Origin: Spirogloea muscicola
Taxonomy: Eukaryota; Streptophyta; Zygnematophyceae; Spirogloeales; Spirogloeaceae
Reading direction: 5' to 3'
Assembly: GCA_009602725.1 (NCBI GenBank)
Contig: WELB01000039.1
Location: 794,812-810,327, forward strand
Length of the DNA: 15,516 nucleotides
The notes beneath the pieces are model-generated. The model was not told the origin of the DNA. It made no database searches and saw only the letters and a program-made list of their open reading frames with translations. Shown here piece by piece: positions 1 through 8,600 of the stretch. The stretch's first letter is position 1; each line of letters starts with the position of its first letter. The translations under genes were made by a program, and so were the position numbers.

Positions 1-1
1 G

Positions 2-2093
2 CCGGCGGCGGCGGCGGCTCCGGAGTCGGACGCCGCGGCGCCGGCCGCAGAGGCGTCGGACGCCGCGGCCTGGTCGGCCCTGGACGCCGATGTCGCGCAC
101 CTGACCCGCACCGTGCGCCTGGTCCAAGTACGCGGGCGGCCCACCCCCCCCCTTCTCAACCCTAAACCCTAATCCCCTGAACTCCAAGCCCATCTTTTCT
201 CGTCTCCTCCTCTCCAGCTGAAGCCGGACCTCCTGCGGCGGTGCAGTGGTACCCGGGCCACATCGCCCGCGCCGAGCGCGAGCTGCGGGAGCAGCTGCGG
301 CACGTCGACGTCGTGCTCGAGGTCCGCGACGCCCGCATCCCGCTCGCCACCGCGCACCCCGAGGTCCGCCCACTCCGCCGCCTCCGCCGTCTCCTCCGCC
401 ACTGCTCTAGGTAACAAGCAGCACAAAGTCTAACTTACAATGTCTAACTGCAGTACCCACGCTATCGCCTTTATTGGTTTCGAACTTCAGGCAGCTCTGG
501 CTTAGCAGGGTGACCTTCCACCGCGCGCCCACGATGTCTCTGCTGCGGCGCTGACGGGCTCTGTAGCGCTGTTGGCGCACGCGGGGCAGATTGATGCTTG
601 GATCGGGCAGCGACCCAAGGTGGTGATCCTGAACCGCGCGGACATGGTGTCGGCCGCCGACCGCGGCGCCTGGGCTGCCTACCACGCCGCACTCCACGGC
701 GCCGGGCCCCTCTTCACCGACAGCCAGCACGGCGAGGCGAGCTCCTCCCCTGCTCCTCTCTACCAGTCTCCGTTGCTCTTTCTCCTCCTTCCTGCTTCCT
801 CCCTCCTCCCTCCACTGAGACAGCCCTTTCTGCGGCTCCTTGCGTCCTACTGCTCTCCATCCCCTCCAATCTCCCTCCTTCCGTCACCTCGTTCCTGGAA
901 GCTGACGGATCACTGCAGCCTCGGCCCGCTTTGCGCAGGGCATCTTGCGCGTGGCACGCCAAGCACTGGCGGTGGCCAAGGACATCAACGCGCGGCGGCG
1001 GGCCAAGGGCCTCCTGCCCCGCTCGGTGCGCGCGGCCGTGGTGGGCTACCCCAACGTCGGCAAGTCGGCGCTAATCAACCGCCTCGTCAAGCGGCGGGCG
1101 TGTGACAGCGCCCCTCGCCCCGGCGTCACCCGGAACCTGCAGTGAGCCGCCGCGGCCGCCGCCGCACCCTCTCCACCAGACTCTCCCTCCCTCTCACCTC
1201 GGGCCTTCCACTTTTCTCCAGCCTGAGCTCCCCTCCTCCTGTTCTCCTTGTTCCGTCTCAAAACCCCATGTTGCTGCCTGCTCCCTTGCCACTGAGCCAC
1301 CTCCCTCCTCCTCCCTCCTTCCTCCACCCGATCTTTCTGGTCCCCCAGTCCTGCTCTCCTTGGAATTTCTCCACACTGCCGCCTCCAAGGATGGCCATCC
1401 TGGTGCCCTCGGTCGTTGGAAGCCGACTGGAAGCTCGCTGGGCTGCCTGCTGTGGGCCGGCCAGGTGGGTGCGCGTGGCGGAGGGCCTGGATCTGCTGGA
1501 CGCACCCGGCGTGCTGCCGGCGCGCATCGCCGACCAGGCTGCGGCGGCGCGCCTGGCCATCTGCGGCGACATCGGCGAGGCGGCGTACGCTGCCGCCGGC
1601 GTCGGCGCGCTGCTCTTCGAGATGCTCAAGCGCCTCCCAGCCGCCGGTGGGCCTTAATAATACTCCAATAAAACCTACAACAACATGTGATACCTGGACG
1701 ATTGCTACGGACTTTGATTGTGCAGCTTACATTGCAAACCTTGGTGTAATATTTTGACCAGACCGTTGCTGACGGCGCTCTGCCGGCGAGGACTGCAGGC
1801 CCCGCGCTGCTTGAGAACCAGTACCGCATCTGCGGCGACGGGCTGTCTGGCGAGCAGTGAGGCCCCTGTCACACCGCCGCCATTTGCCGCCTGCTGGTGT
1901 TGGGTCGCGCTGACGGTGACTGGCCGCCGCCGCTGCCTGTGGCGGCAGGTTCCTGGAGTTGCTAGCAGAGCGGACATTCCAGGGCGATGTGGATCAGGCG
2001 GCGCGCCGCCTGCTCAAGGACTTTCGGCGTGGCGCGCTCGGCCGGCTGGCGCTCGAGCGCCCGCCACTGCCACTGCCGCGCCCGGCCCAATGA
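2..2093 (+). CDS. DGP3: DAR-type circularly permuted GTPase (DGP3/YlqF-like), 5' partial
   Basis: Exons by inference: 2-127, 247-363, 590-736, 939-1141, 1465-1646, 1799-1856, 1949-2093 (TGA at 2091-2093). They join in one frame to 325 visible residues. No in-frame Met lies upstream, so the N-terminus (probably with a transit peptide) is off the left edge. GTPase motifs are in permuted order: [15 protein letters not shown], then DARIPLA (the DAR motif), G4-type LNRAD, then G1 [17 protein letters not shown], and G3 DLLDAPG. The C-terminal part ([19 protein letters not shown]) matches the plant family end. By family knowledge these proteins assist large ribosomal subunit assembly; plant DGP3 is annotated as chloroplastic, which cannot be tested here. 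Exon 3 ends at a GC donor. NRAD instead of NKxD is normal in this family. A mitochondrial or cytosolic paralogue is possible. Confidence 0.92.
159..176. repeat. Telomere-like motif (CCCTAAA repeats) in intron 1 of the DAR GTPase gene
   Basis: Two adjoining CCCTAAA-type units, the complement of the plant/green-algal TTTAGGG telomere repeat, lie in the 119-nt first visible intron (128-246). They may be a telo-box or a small interstitial telomeric remnant. Confidence 0.6.
737..938 (+). other. GC-AG intron in the DAR GTPase gene
   Basis: The reading frame ...FTDSQHGE ends at GAG (734-736), followed by GCGAGC. It resumes after GCGCAG with GILRVARQ at 939, giving a phase 0 join that matches family spacing. 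No GT close by restores the frame; the GT at 757 gives the wrong phase. The intron body is CT-rich. Confidence 0.75.
1142..1464 (+). other. Long CT-rich intron of the DAR GTPase gene
   Basis: A phase 2 intron of 323 nt with donor GTGAGC and acceptor GGCCAG joins ...TRNLQ to WVRVAEG. The body is almost wholly pyrimidine-biased on the sense strand, with repeated CTCCCTCC and CTCCTTG motifs. Nothing coding is seen in it. Confidence 0.8.
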
Positions 2094-2371
2094 CGCCCCG
2101 CCCCGCTGGTACAGCCTGCGTCAGTGCGCTGCTTGTCAAAGTTGAGCAAGCAGTATGCTTTATGCGCCTGCTGGCGATGACGCGCACGCAGAGCCTCAGG
2201 GCTTTTGCGTTTCTGGTCGCTGTGACGGGCGTGAGCGAGCGGGCACTGTGCAGTCCCCGCCTCCACTGCAGTACTGTCAGCAATGGCGACCTGTGGGTTT
2301 GTCCGTGCAACAGTCAGCCATGCGCCCACATGCGGCGCCCACTTGCGCTGGAAGCAGTCAGAGGGCCAAGA

Positions 2372-2495
2372 GAGGAAGAAGCTTCCAGTAGAGCGCGATG
2401 GCTGTGATCGGCCAGCCCAGAAAGAGGAGTAGACAGAGCTCAAAGGGGCCAGAAGAGCGCTTGAGCGCACAGCGACTCCAGTGGCCACTGGGTGC
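2372..2495. repeat. Dispersed repeat, copy A
   Basis: This stretch aligns by eye along its whole length with 3693-3821. Shared cores in the same order are GAGGAAGA, TTCCAGT, GCGATGGCTGTGA, GGCCAGC, GGGGCCAGA, CACAGCGACTC and TGGCCACTG. It has no terminal inverted repeats, poly(A) tail or clear RNA polymerase III boxes, so the element class is unknown. Confidence 0.75.
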
Positions 2496-2594
2496 TCAAC
2501 ATCCTCAGTTGAGCTGCCGCAGGTCAGAGAAACCAGTTCCCGGGCGCGGTCAGCGGGTGCACCCTGTCTATGGCCAGAGAACAGCTCCTTTGAT

Positions 2595-2645
2595 CAACGG
2601 CCATGGCTGTGAGAGGCCAGCCCGAAGGCAGGACTGTGAGCAGCG
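2595..2645. repeat. Degenerate third copy of the dispersed repeat
   Basis: ATGGCTGTGA, two different bases, then GGCCAGCCC and a purine-rich stretch follow the middle part of copy A. The flanks do not match, so this is a fragment or a chance resemblance to the core. Confidence 0.4.
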
Positions 2646-2820
2646 GATGTACAGGGTCTGAGAGGGCCGGACGGCGTAAGATGCAGGATACTGTCCTCCA
2701 AGGTGTCAGCGAGAGGCGCGAACATCTCTAGCGTCACCGAGTGCACATCGGAGGCTGCAGCCAAAGCGAGCGGCCAGAGGGCCAAGGTGAGGCCAGCCTT
2801 CAATGTGCTGTGGAACACAG

Positions 2821-2855
2821 GTCAACTGTCAGCGGTCAACGGTCAGCGGTCAACA
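2821..2855. repeat. Heptamer tandem array (GTCARCN x5)
   Basis: Five head-to-tail heptamers alternate GTCAAC and GTCAGC cores about 170-200 bp upstream of the HPR start codon. On the - strand the GTCAAC units read GTTGAC, so with the preceding G they give TTGACC, the core of a plant WRKY W-box. A regulatory role is inference. Confidence 0.65.
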
Positions 2856-2959
2856 GAGGCGGCGGTCAGGGTCAGATAGGCAGTTAGTGCTTCAATATTG
2901 AGGGTTAGAGTCGGTCACCATTTCAGGTTAAGGCTGGCCAGCTGCCAGGCGAGCACCCA

Positions 2960-2960
<1 letters not shown>

Positions 2961-2992
<32 letters not shown>

Positions 2993-3064
2993 ATTGGCGG
3001 CGGCCGCGGCGGACGTGGGCGATGCTGTTGCAGCCACCGCTGGGACTCGCGCTCGCCCGCCACN

Positions 3065-3094
<30 letters not shown>
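2961..3094. repeat. Two (GCG)n tracts flanking the HPR start codon, with one undetermined base
   Basis: Trinucleotide tracts at 2961-2991 and 3065-3094 lie on either side of the proposed ATG (3022). The single N at 3064 adjoins the second tract and suggests an assembly or sequencing ambiguity. The true repeat number and upstream frame are therefore uncertain. Confidence 0.85.
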
Positions 3095-3095
<1 letters not shown>

Positions 3096-5006
3096 GAGGC
3101 CGGACGTGCTTGTGGGCGCGGAGATGCTGCCGCAGGTGCGCCGGCGGCTCGGCGAGCTCTTCACCGTCCACGACTACGCCGCCGCCGACGACAAAGGTCC
3201 GACAGCCCATCTCGCGCTGCCGCCGCCGCCGCCGCCGGCGACCCCGCATTGCGGTGCTGACGTCGTCGGCCGCCGTGGCGCCGGCGGCGTCCGCCAGACG
3301 CGCTGCTGGCGGAGGTGGCCCCCCGCGTCCGCGGCGTCGCCACGACCAACTTCGTCGGCGTTTCGGTGTCGCTCATGGACGCCCTGCCGGCGCTGGAGAT
3401 CATCTCCTGCTTCGGCGTCGGCGTCGACAGCATCGGTGAGAGCTGCCGCTCCGCCGCCGGCCACCGCCCACGTGGCCGCCATTTGCTGCTGCTGCTGGCC
3501 GATACCGCTGCCGCTGCCGCTGCCGCTGCCGACAACAACAAGAACAACAACAATGGCAATGGATTGTTGGTTTTGTTGTTGTTGTCGTTGTTGTCGTCGT
3601 CGACGTCGTTGTTATTGTTGTCTGGCGCGCCAATGGCTGCCACTGTCGCTGTGCTGCAGCGGCCGTCAGCTGCTGCGTCAGGACCGCCTGCTGAGGAAGA
3701 CAGACTCTTCCAGTGAAGGGCGATGGCTGTGACTGGCCAGCATAGAGAAAGGAATGAGAAAACTTCGGAGGGGCCAGAGAAGCGCTAGATCACACAGCGA
3801 CTCGATTGGCCACTGAGGTGCATTGGCCGCTGCTGTGGGCGCCGCAGACGTGGGCAGGGCTCGCGAGCGCGGGGTGATCGTGACCAACACGCCGGACGTG
3901 CTGACCGACGACGTCGCCGACCTCGCCGTCGGCCTGCTGCTGGCGACCGTGCGCAAGATCTGTGCCGGCGACCGCTACGTGCGCGACGGCCTCTGGCTCA
4001 GCCGCGGCCCGATGGCGCTCCAGCGCAAGGCATGGACACGGCCTCAACGCCACTTCTTAACCTTGTCCCTTGCCCTCTGAATATTTACCTCATCACCCTT
4101 AACCCTCAATTATTGACCATGTCACAGGTGAGCGGTAAGCGCGTCGGCATCATTGGCCTGGGGCGCATCGGCCTTGCCATTGCACGCCGCCTCGAGGGCT
4201 TTGACTGCACAATTGCTTACCAGAGCCGCCGGCAACGCCCAGACTGCACATACGAGTACCACGGCGAGCCAGCGGAGCTCGCGGCCAGTGTCGACTTCCT
4301 CGTGGTCGCCTGCCCGCTTAACCCCTCCACACGGCACCTTGTCAACCGTGCTGTGCTTGACGCGCTCGGGCCCGACGGCGTGCTGGTCAACATTGCTCGG
4401 TACTGCCATAAGAGCTTGTCTTCAACCGATGACGCTCTTGTAAACATGCCCAAAAAAGCTGGTCGTATTCTGGTAGCCAGGGCAGCCGATGCACTCGCTC
4501 GCTTGCTCAGAAGAATCCTGCGTTGTCTGGGTGCTGGAAGCACAAAACCTGTGCGTAGTATTGCTTTCACGAGCAAAGTGACTTGAGCTCGTCATCTAAT
4601 AATTGTATCCACCCAAAAAGAAGGCTAAGTATGCCACTACATACAGGTCCTTCTGACCATGGAAAATGTGAAATCCTGATCTCTAAACCCATTTCCTAAA
4701 TCTTCAATCTCCAGATTGTGCCATCGTCAGTCCAAGTCGCCCTGGATGTTGTGCAGAGGCCCTGTGGTGGACGAGAAGGAGCTCGTGGCAGCGCTGCAGG
4801 AGGGGCGGCTCGGCGGAGCGGGCCTGGACGTCTTCGAGGAGGAGCCGCAGGTCCCCAAGGCGCTGCTGGCTATGGACAATGTTGTGCTACAGCCACACGT
4901 AGCGAGCGCGACGTGGGAGACGCGTGGCGCTATGGGCGACCTCACAATTGCCAACCTCCAGGAGCACTTTGCTGGCAAGCCCGTCATCACGCCATACCAC
5001 GAGTAA
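3022..5006 (+). CDS. HPR2: Hydroxypyruvate/glyoxylate reductase, D-isomer 2-hydroxyacid dehydrogenase family
   Basis: Exons by inference: 3022-3196, 3298-3435, 3848-4029, 4128-4399, 4757-5006 (TAA 5004-5006), giving 338 residues, normal for the family. In order: N-terminal catalytic lobe ([28 protein letters not shown]), [20 protein letters not shown], the NAD(P)-binding motif GLGRIG, NIARGPVVDE carrying the catalytic Arg, LDVFEEEP with the catalytic Glu, and LQPHVASAT with the catalytic His. The family reduces hydroxypyruvate and glyoxylate with NAD(P)H; in plants HPR2 is a cytosolic bypass in photorespiration. NTPDVLT resembles HPR2 more than HPR3. The start is the first in-frame ATG, but the N at 3064 in the poly-Gly tract leaves the N-terminus uncertain. 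The catalytic Arg codon is split by intron 4. The gene is convergent with UPL3. Exact substrate preference cannot be read from sequence. Confidence 0.92.
3532..3585. repeat. Imperfect inverted repeat of AAC/GTT triplets
   Basis: Arms 3532-3554 and 3563-3585 pair at 20 of 23 positions around an 8-nt loop (GGCAATGG). GTC/GTT triplets continue to about 3620. It would form a hairpin in the HPR pre-mRNA. Confidence 0.8.
3693..3821. repeat. Dispersed repeat, copy B (in HPR intron 2)
   Basis: Same orientation and order of conserved cores as copy A at 2372-2495, with a few small insertions. It ends about 25 nt before the acceptor of HPR exon 3. Confidence 0.75.
4030..4127 (+). other. GC-AG intron in the HPR gene
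   Basis: The frame ...PMALQRK ends at AAG (4027-4029) followed by GCATGG. It resumes after GTCACAG with [15 protein letters not shown], a phase 0 join at the position where family members continue without a gap. No GT donor is nearby; the next GT is about 40 nt on and in poor context. Confidence 0.8.
4400..4756 (+). other. HPR intron 4
   Basis: A phase 2 intron of 357 nt (donor GTACTG, acceptor TTGTGCAG). It splits the catalytic Arg codon as CG|A. It contains degenerate CCCTAAA-like words near 4682-4701 and nothing coding. Confidence 0.8.
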
Positions 5007-5028
5007 CCTTTTTCTCCATACCACGAGT
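4992..5028. repeat. 13-bp direct repeat across the HPR stop codon
   Basis: CCATACCACGAGT occurs at 4992-5004 and again at 5016-5028, 24 nt apart. The first copy encodes the last residues and the first base of the stop codon; the second is in the 3' UTR. Confidence 0.85.
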
Positions 5029-5628
5029 GTATCTCAGGGGCAGTTGCGAGGCCTTCCCCCTGCCACCCCCCCGGAAAGTCCACCCTGCCCCCTTTCCCCC
5101 CCTGCCCCGGCTTCGTCTAAAGTGAAAACTCTTTGTGTATGGCAAGGTGCATACTTGTTGAAATGCAAGTACAGCAAGCTCAAAGACAGGAGCCAGCCAT
5201 CATGTCGTGCACGAATAGTCAGTGTTAGTAAGCTACAATAATTGCCAAAGTGCAGCTATGGAACAAGGTGTATCTTGCGGCGTGTTTAGTCCAACCTTTC
5301 TGGGCAAGTAGTGGGGGAAGTAGTAGTAAGATCGATATCCGCAAAAAGTGAAGGCAGCAGTAGCTTTAAGAGAAATGTATAGAAGATGCGGACCAGTGTC
5401 TGCATAGACATTGGCCAGCAAATGAATGGGTGCACCTGCAAGTGGACTGGTCTTTGCTGTGACACTGGAAAATGAGTTGCCAAGTTAATGATAAGATTTT
5501 CTGATAGTAAGCAGCTGCAGTTATAGCATTAGTGCGTCAGCTCAGCATCTAGCACTTGATCGGTGTCAGCTAGAGGCTGCTGCAGCTGCGGAAGCGCCGC
5601 TCCAGATGAGGCAGCTGATCTTGCTGCC
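5007..5628. other. Spacer between the convergent HPR and UPL3 genes
   Basis: The 622-bp stretch holds the two facing 3' UTRs and no supportable gene. I did not see TGTAA on the sense side of either gene, so cleavage sites cannot be placed. Confidence 0.7.
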
Positions 5629-8600
5629 TCAAGAAAGGTCAAAGGACCCCTGACCCTCGGACAGCGCATACATTAGCCGCTCCCTCAAAATCTCCTGCAA
5701 CTAGCAATGGCCCGGATGAGTAACATCGACACGCATTACACCACTTGACGAAGCCACCGGCATGGCTACCATTGTTGCCAAATTTTCAGCTGGCGTGGTG
5801 AGATTGTTCACTTTGACACTGAAAGCGTGTGTAGTGAAAAGAGGACAAGTGCCATCTTGACAGCATTGCTGTTTTATCAACACATTATCAGGTATGGTTC
5901 TTGATCAGAACCACGACTACTCCAATTGACTTAACTCTCAAGACCAATTTCATGCTTAATAGAGAAAGAGAGACAACAGAGAAGTCCGACAGGCACCTTG
6001 GTTGAGTAGGGTGGCAGCTTCACATAGTTGGCGCACGTCATGACGCTGGGCAAGTCCCCGTCCGCCAGCGTCAGGTCGGTCGCTACTCGTACTCCTGGCG
6101 AGTCAGACTGCAGCCCACTCCGACTGGGATGCTGCATTCCAAAGTACGCTCAAAAGGCTTCAGCATACAAATAGAGTGGCAATGGCCACCATACTGTCAC
6201 GAGCCACCACGAGCACCACTAGTTGCCACTAGTTGTCACTGCAGGGCGGCACGTCTTCTGGAGGACAAGAGAAGCCTCTGGCCCACCTTGCGAACGATTG
6301 TGAGCTTGGGCGAGAGGGCGGACAGGCCGCCGGGCGGCATCCTCGGGGCCCCCGTCACGAAGCGCAAGAAAGCGCGCTGCTGGTCCACATCCAGCTCGCC
6401 CAGGACCTCCAGGAGCTACACAAGGGCATGACAGACGACTGATGTGAGAAGAATCACATCACTTGGAACCAAGGAGTGGGACATAGCACCCTACTGCCTG
6501 CACAAACGCAGACGCAGACTAGAACCCAGCAAGCTGTCACAATCGCGAAACAGCTTGGACTCTACATTGACTGCTATCACAACAGATGACAGAGTCGACA
6601 AGCATCTGACTATTGGATTTAAGGTTTAGGGTTTGAGGGTTCGGCTTTGAATTTCGGGTTTAGAGGTTTAAAGTTAGGGTTGTAATCTATAGGTTCAAAG
6701 TTGACAAGCATCTGACAAGGTAAAGTCCGCTAGAAATTTGATGATGTCATCTTGATATTGACTGTTCCTGCAAAGGATCGCCAAAGTGTATCAAAAGTGA
6801 CTCACATGGCGGATAGTGGGGCTGTTGGCCGTGTATCCGTGATCGAACTTGATGTGCTCTGCCACGCTTCCAGCCTAGTTACAACCACCAAGTCAACATC
6901 AGCTTTATGTATCTATTGCCAGCTTTGATGTATCGTGCTCAGGTATCCTCCAAAGGCCCTTTGATTGAAGTCAATTTGGCTACCAGTAGAGCAGATCAAG
7001 CACAACCATTGTCTCACCGTCCAGAGCTCCTGATGACCGCATAGAAGAGCGTCCAGCTCATGGGGCAGGAAAAATTGCAGGTGCTTGAGATTGAAAACCT
7101 GATGTTGTTGAGGTTGATAACACCAAGTAAGAACCAAGCTGTCAGGAGCTAATACGGCTAATTGTTGATGCTTGAACTGCTACAATTCGAGCGAGCAAGG
7201 GACTTCAAGCGAGCAAGAAGAAAACCAGATACTAAATCAACAACAGGAGACCTGAACAACCGTCCACACAGAGCATGACAACCTTCAACAGCATGGCTGT
7301 CAAACTTGCATAACCTACTGACGAACCTGATTGAAGCCGCCCCGGAATGCCTCCATCTGAGCTCTAATGCCCGAGCGACATGTGGCATCGACAACGAGGG
7401 CAACATACTCCTCCAGGGTCTCCAGGGATACCTGGCCAAGATTTCCCAGGCAGCATCAGTCACTGAGGCAGAGACGGGCATGACACAGAAGCGCTATCTA
7501 TTGTACGAAAATATCTCAATATCTCAATATCAGACTTGCATTCTATCTCGGATCAAAGTCCTCCGGGAATGTGCTGTATACACATTTGTGCCACGAGCAG
7601 GACCCCAGATCATCTTGATTACTGCAAATCCATCACGGGATGTTGTAGACAATTGAGTATTCTGAAGCTAACAAAGGGTCGGTGAAGCAAACCATGATGT
7701 TGGAGCCGCTGGGCTTCAGCTCGTATTCAGGGTACCCGGGGAGCGTGAAGTCCAGGCAGAGGTCTGTGATGTCCACGCCCTGCACCCGCAGCTGCTGCGA
7801 GTTGCTGACTAACGCCTGTGCCGTGAGGCGGGCTCGCCGCATCGCCACCGCCTGCATCTCCTCCAGGGCCCTTGCCAGTGCAGGGTCAAAGAGCTTGATG
7901 TCATAAAGGTCCAGCTCCTGCAACAATCACGAGTCCCACAAACACATGGCATATGTAAAGCCGTCAAACCTGTGCCAGCTCAAGAATGCCTAGCGGCGCC
8001 CTCACGTGCCTCTCTTAGTCTGTATGTCTGTCCAACTAAAAGATCTGTACTACAACTGATGCTTAGAGTGGAGCACCGTGCTGCCAGCAGCAGCTCATAA
8101 GTGACCAGGCTGTTGCAATGGGAGGCTAGTACCAGGCAGGAAGAGCGACCATGTAAGTGTAGATGAGGTTATCGCAATCTAGTAAACTGACACCAGGGCT
8201 TACTAATCTGGGCTGAAGTGTGTTTCGCACATAGCCAAGGACCATCTTGTAGAAGGCGGGGGAGAGGGGGAGATCGAGAAGCCGGCCATCCTGCAGCGCC
8301 TTGGCCATGACGCGGCCCAGTAGCTTGAACCGCTCACACACCTCACTCCTCCTCCCTCCGACGCCTCCATCCTCGCCGGCCTGCTGGCCCTCCTGCCTCT
8401 CTCGCGTCCCCTCTAGCAGCGGCGGCAGCCATGGCCGCGGGAAGAGGCCCAGGGGCGCCACCACAGCGTTGCTGCCCTTGCGGCCGTCGCCATGACTGCC
8501 TTTGGTCGCTGCGGCCCCCCCCTTTCTGTGGCCGCCGGCGAGCCCCACGGCGTCAGTATCACCCGCGGGCCCCTGGGAGCGCCAGAGGCCCAGCGCCGCG

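Larger units (their letters stand above)
2094..3021. other. Intergenic spacer between the GTPase and HPR genes
   Basis: This 928-bp stretch holds no supportable gene. It contains one ~125-bp dispersed repeat copy and a degenerate fragment of it (2595-2645), a heptamer tandem array (2821-2855) and a (GCG)n tract (2961-2991). It must include the 3' UTR of the GTPase gene and the HPR promoter and 5' UTR. I saw no TGTAA polyadenylation motif, the usual chlorophyte signal, just after the GTPase stop. Confidence 0.7.
3436..3847 (+). other. HPR intron 2, repeat-rich
   Basis: A 412-nt phase 1 intron (donor GTGAGA, acceptor GCCGCAG) joins VGVDSI to DVGRARERG. It carries (CTGCCG)n, an AAC/GTT hairpin (3532-3585) and dispersed repeat copy B. 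Nothing coding is supported. Confidence 0.8.
6416..6805 (-). other. Longest resolved UPL3 intron, with telomere-like tract
   Basis: A 390-nt phase 0 intron joins SPTIRH to LLEVLGEL. It holds a degenerate TTTAGGG-like tract flanked by a 17-bp direct repeat. Nothing coding is seen. Confidence 0.85.

Noticed and set aside
1718-2407. A 229-codon + strand frame
   Set aside because: It runs across GTPase introns and exons in the wrong frame and into the dispersed repeat.
2594-2818. A 74-codon open frame on the - strand in the spacer
   Set aside because: It overlaps the degenerate repeat, has no recognisable domain and no clear partner exons; it could be a decayed gene fragment but that cannot be supported.
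2898-3260. A 120-codon + strand frame rich in Ala and Arg
   Set aside because: It is produced by the (GCG)n tracts in the frame next to HPR exon 1.
7508-7532. Repeated AATATCTC in a UPL3 intron
   Set aside because: A three-unit microsatellite-like run without other features; not worth a separate claim.
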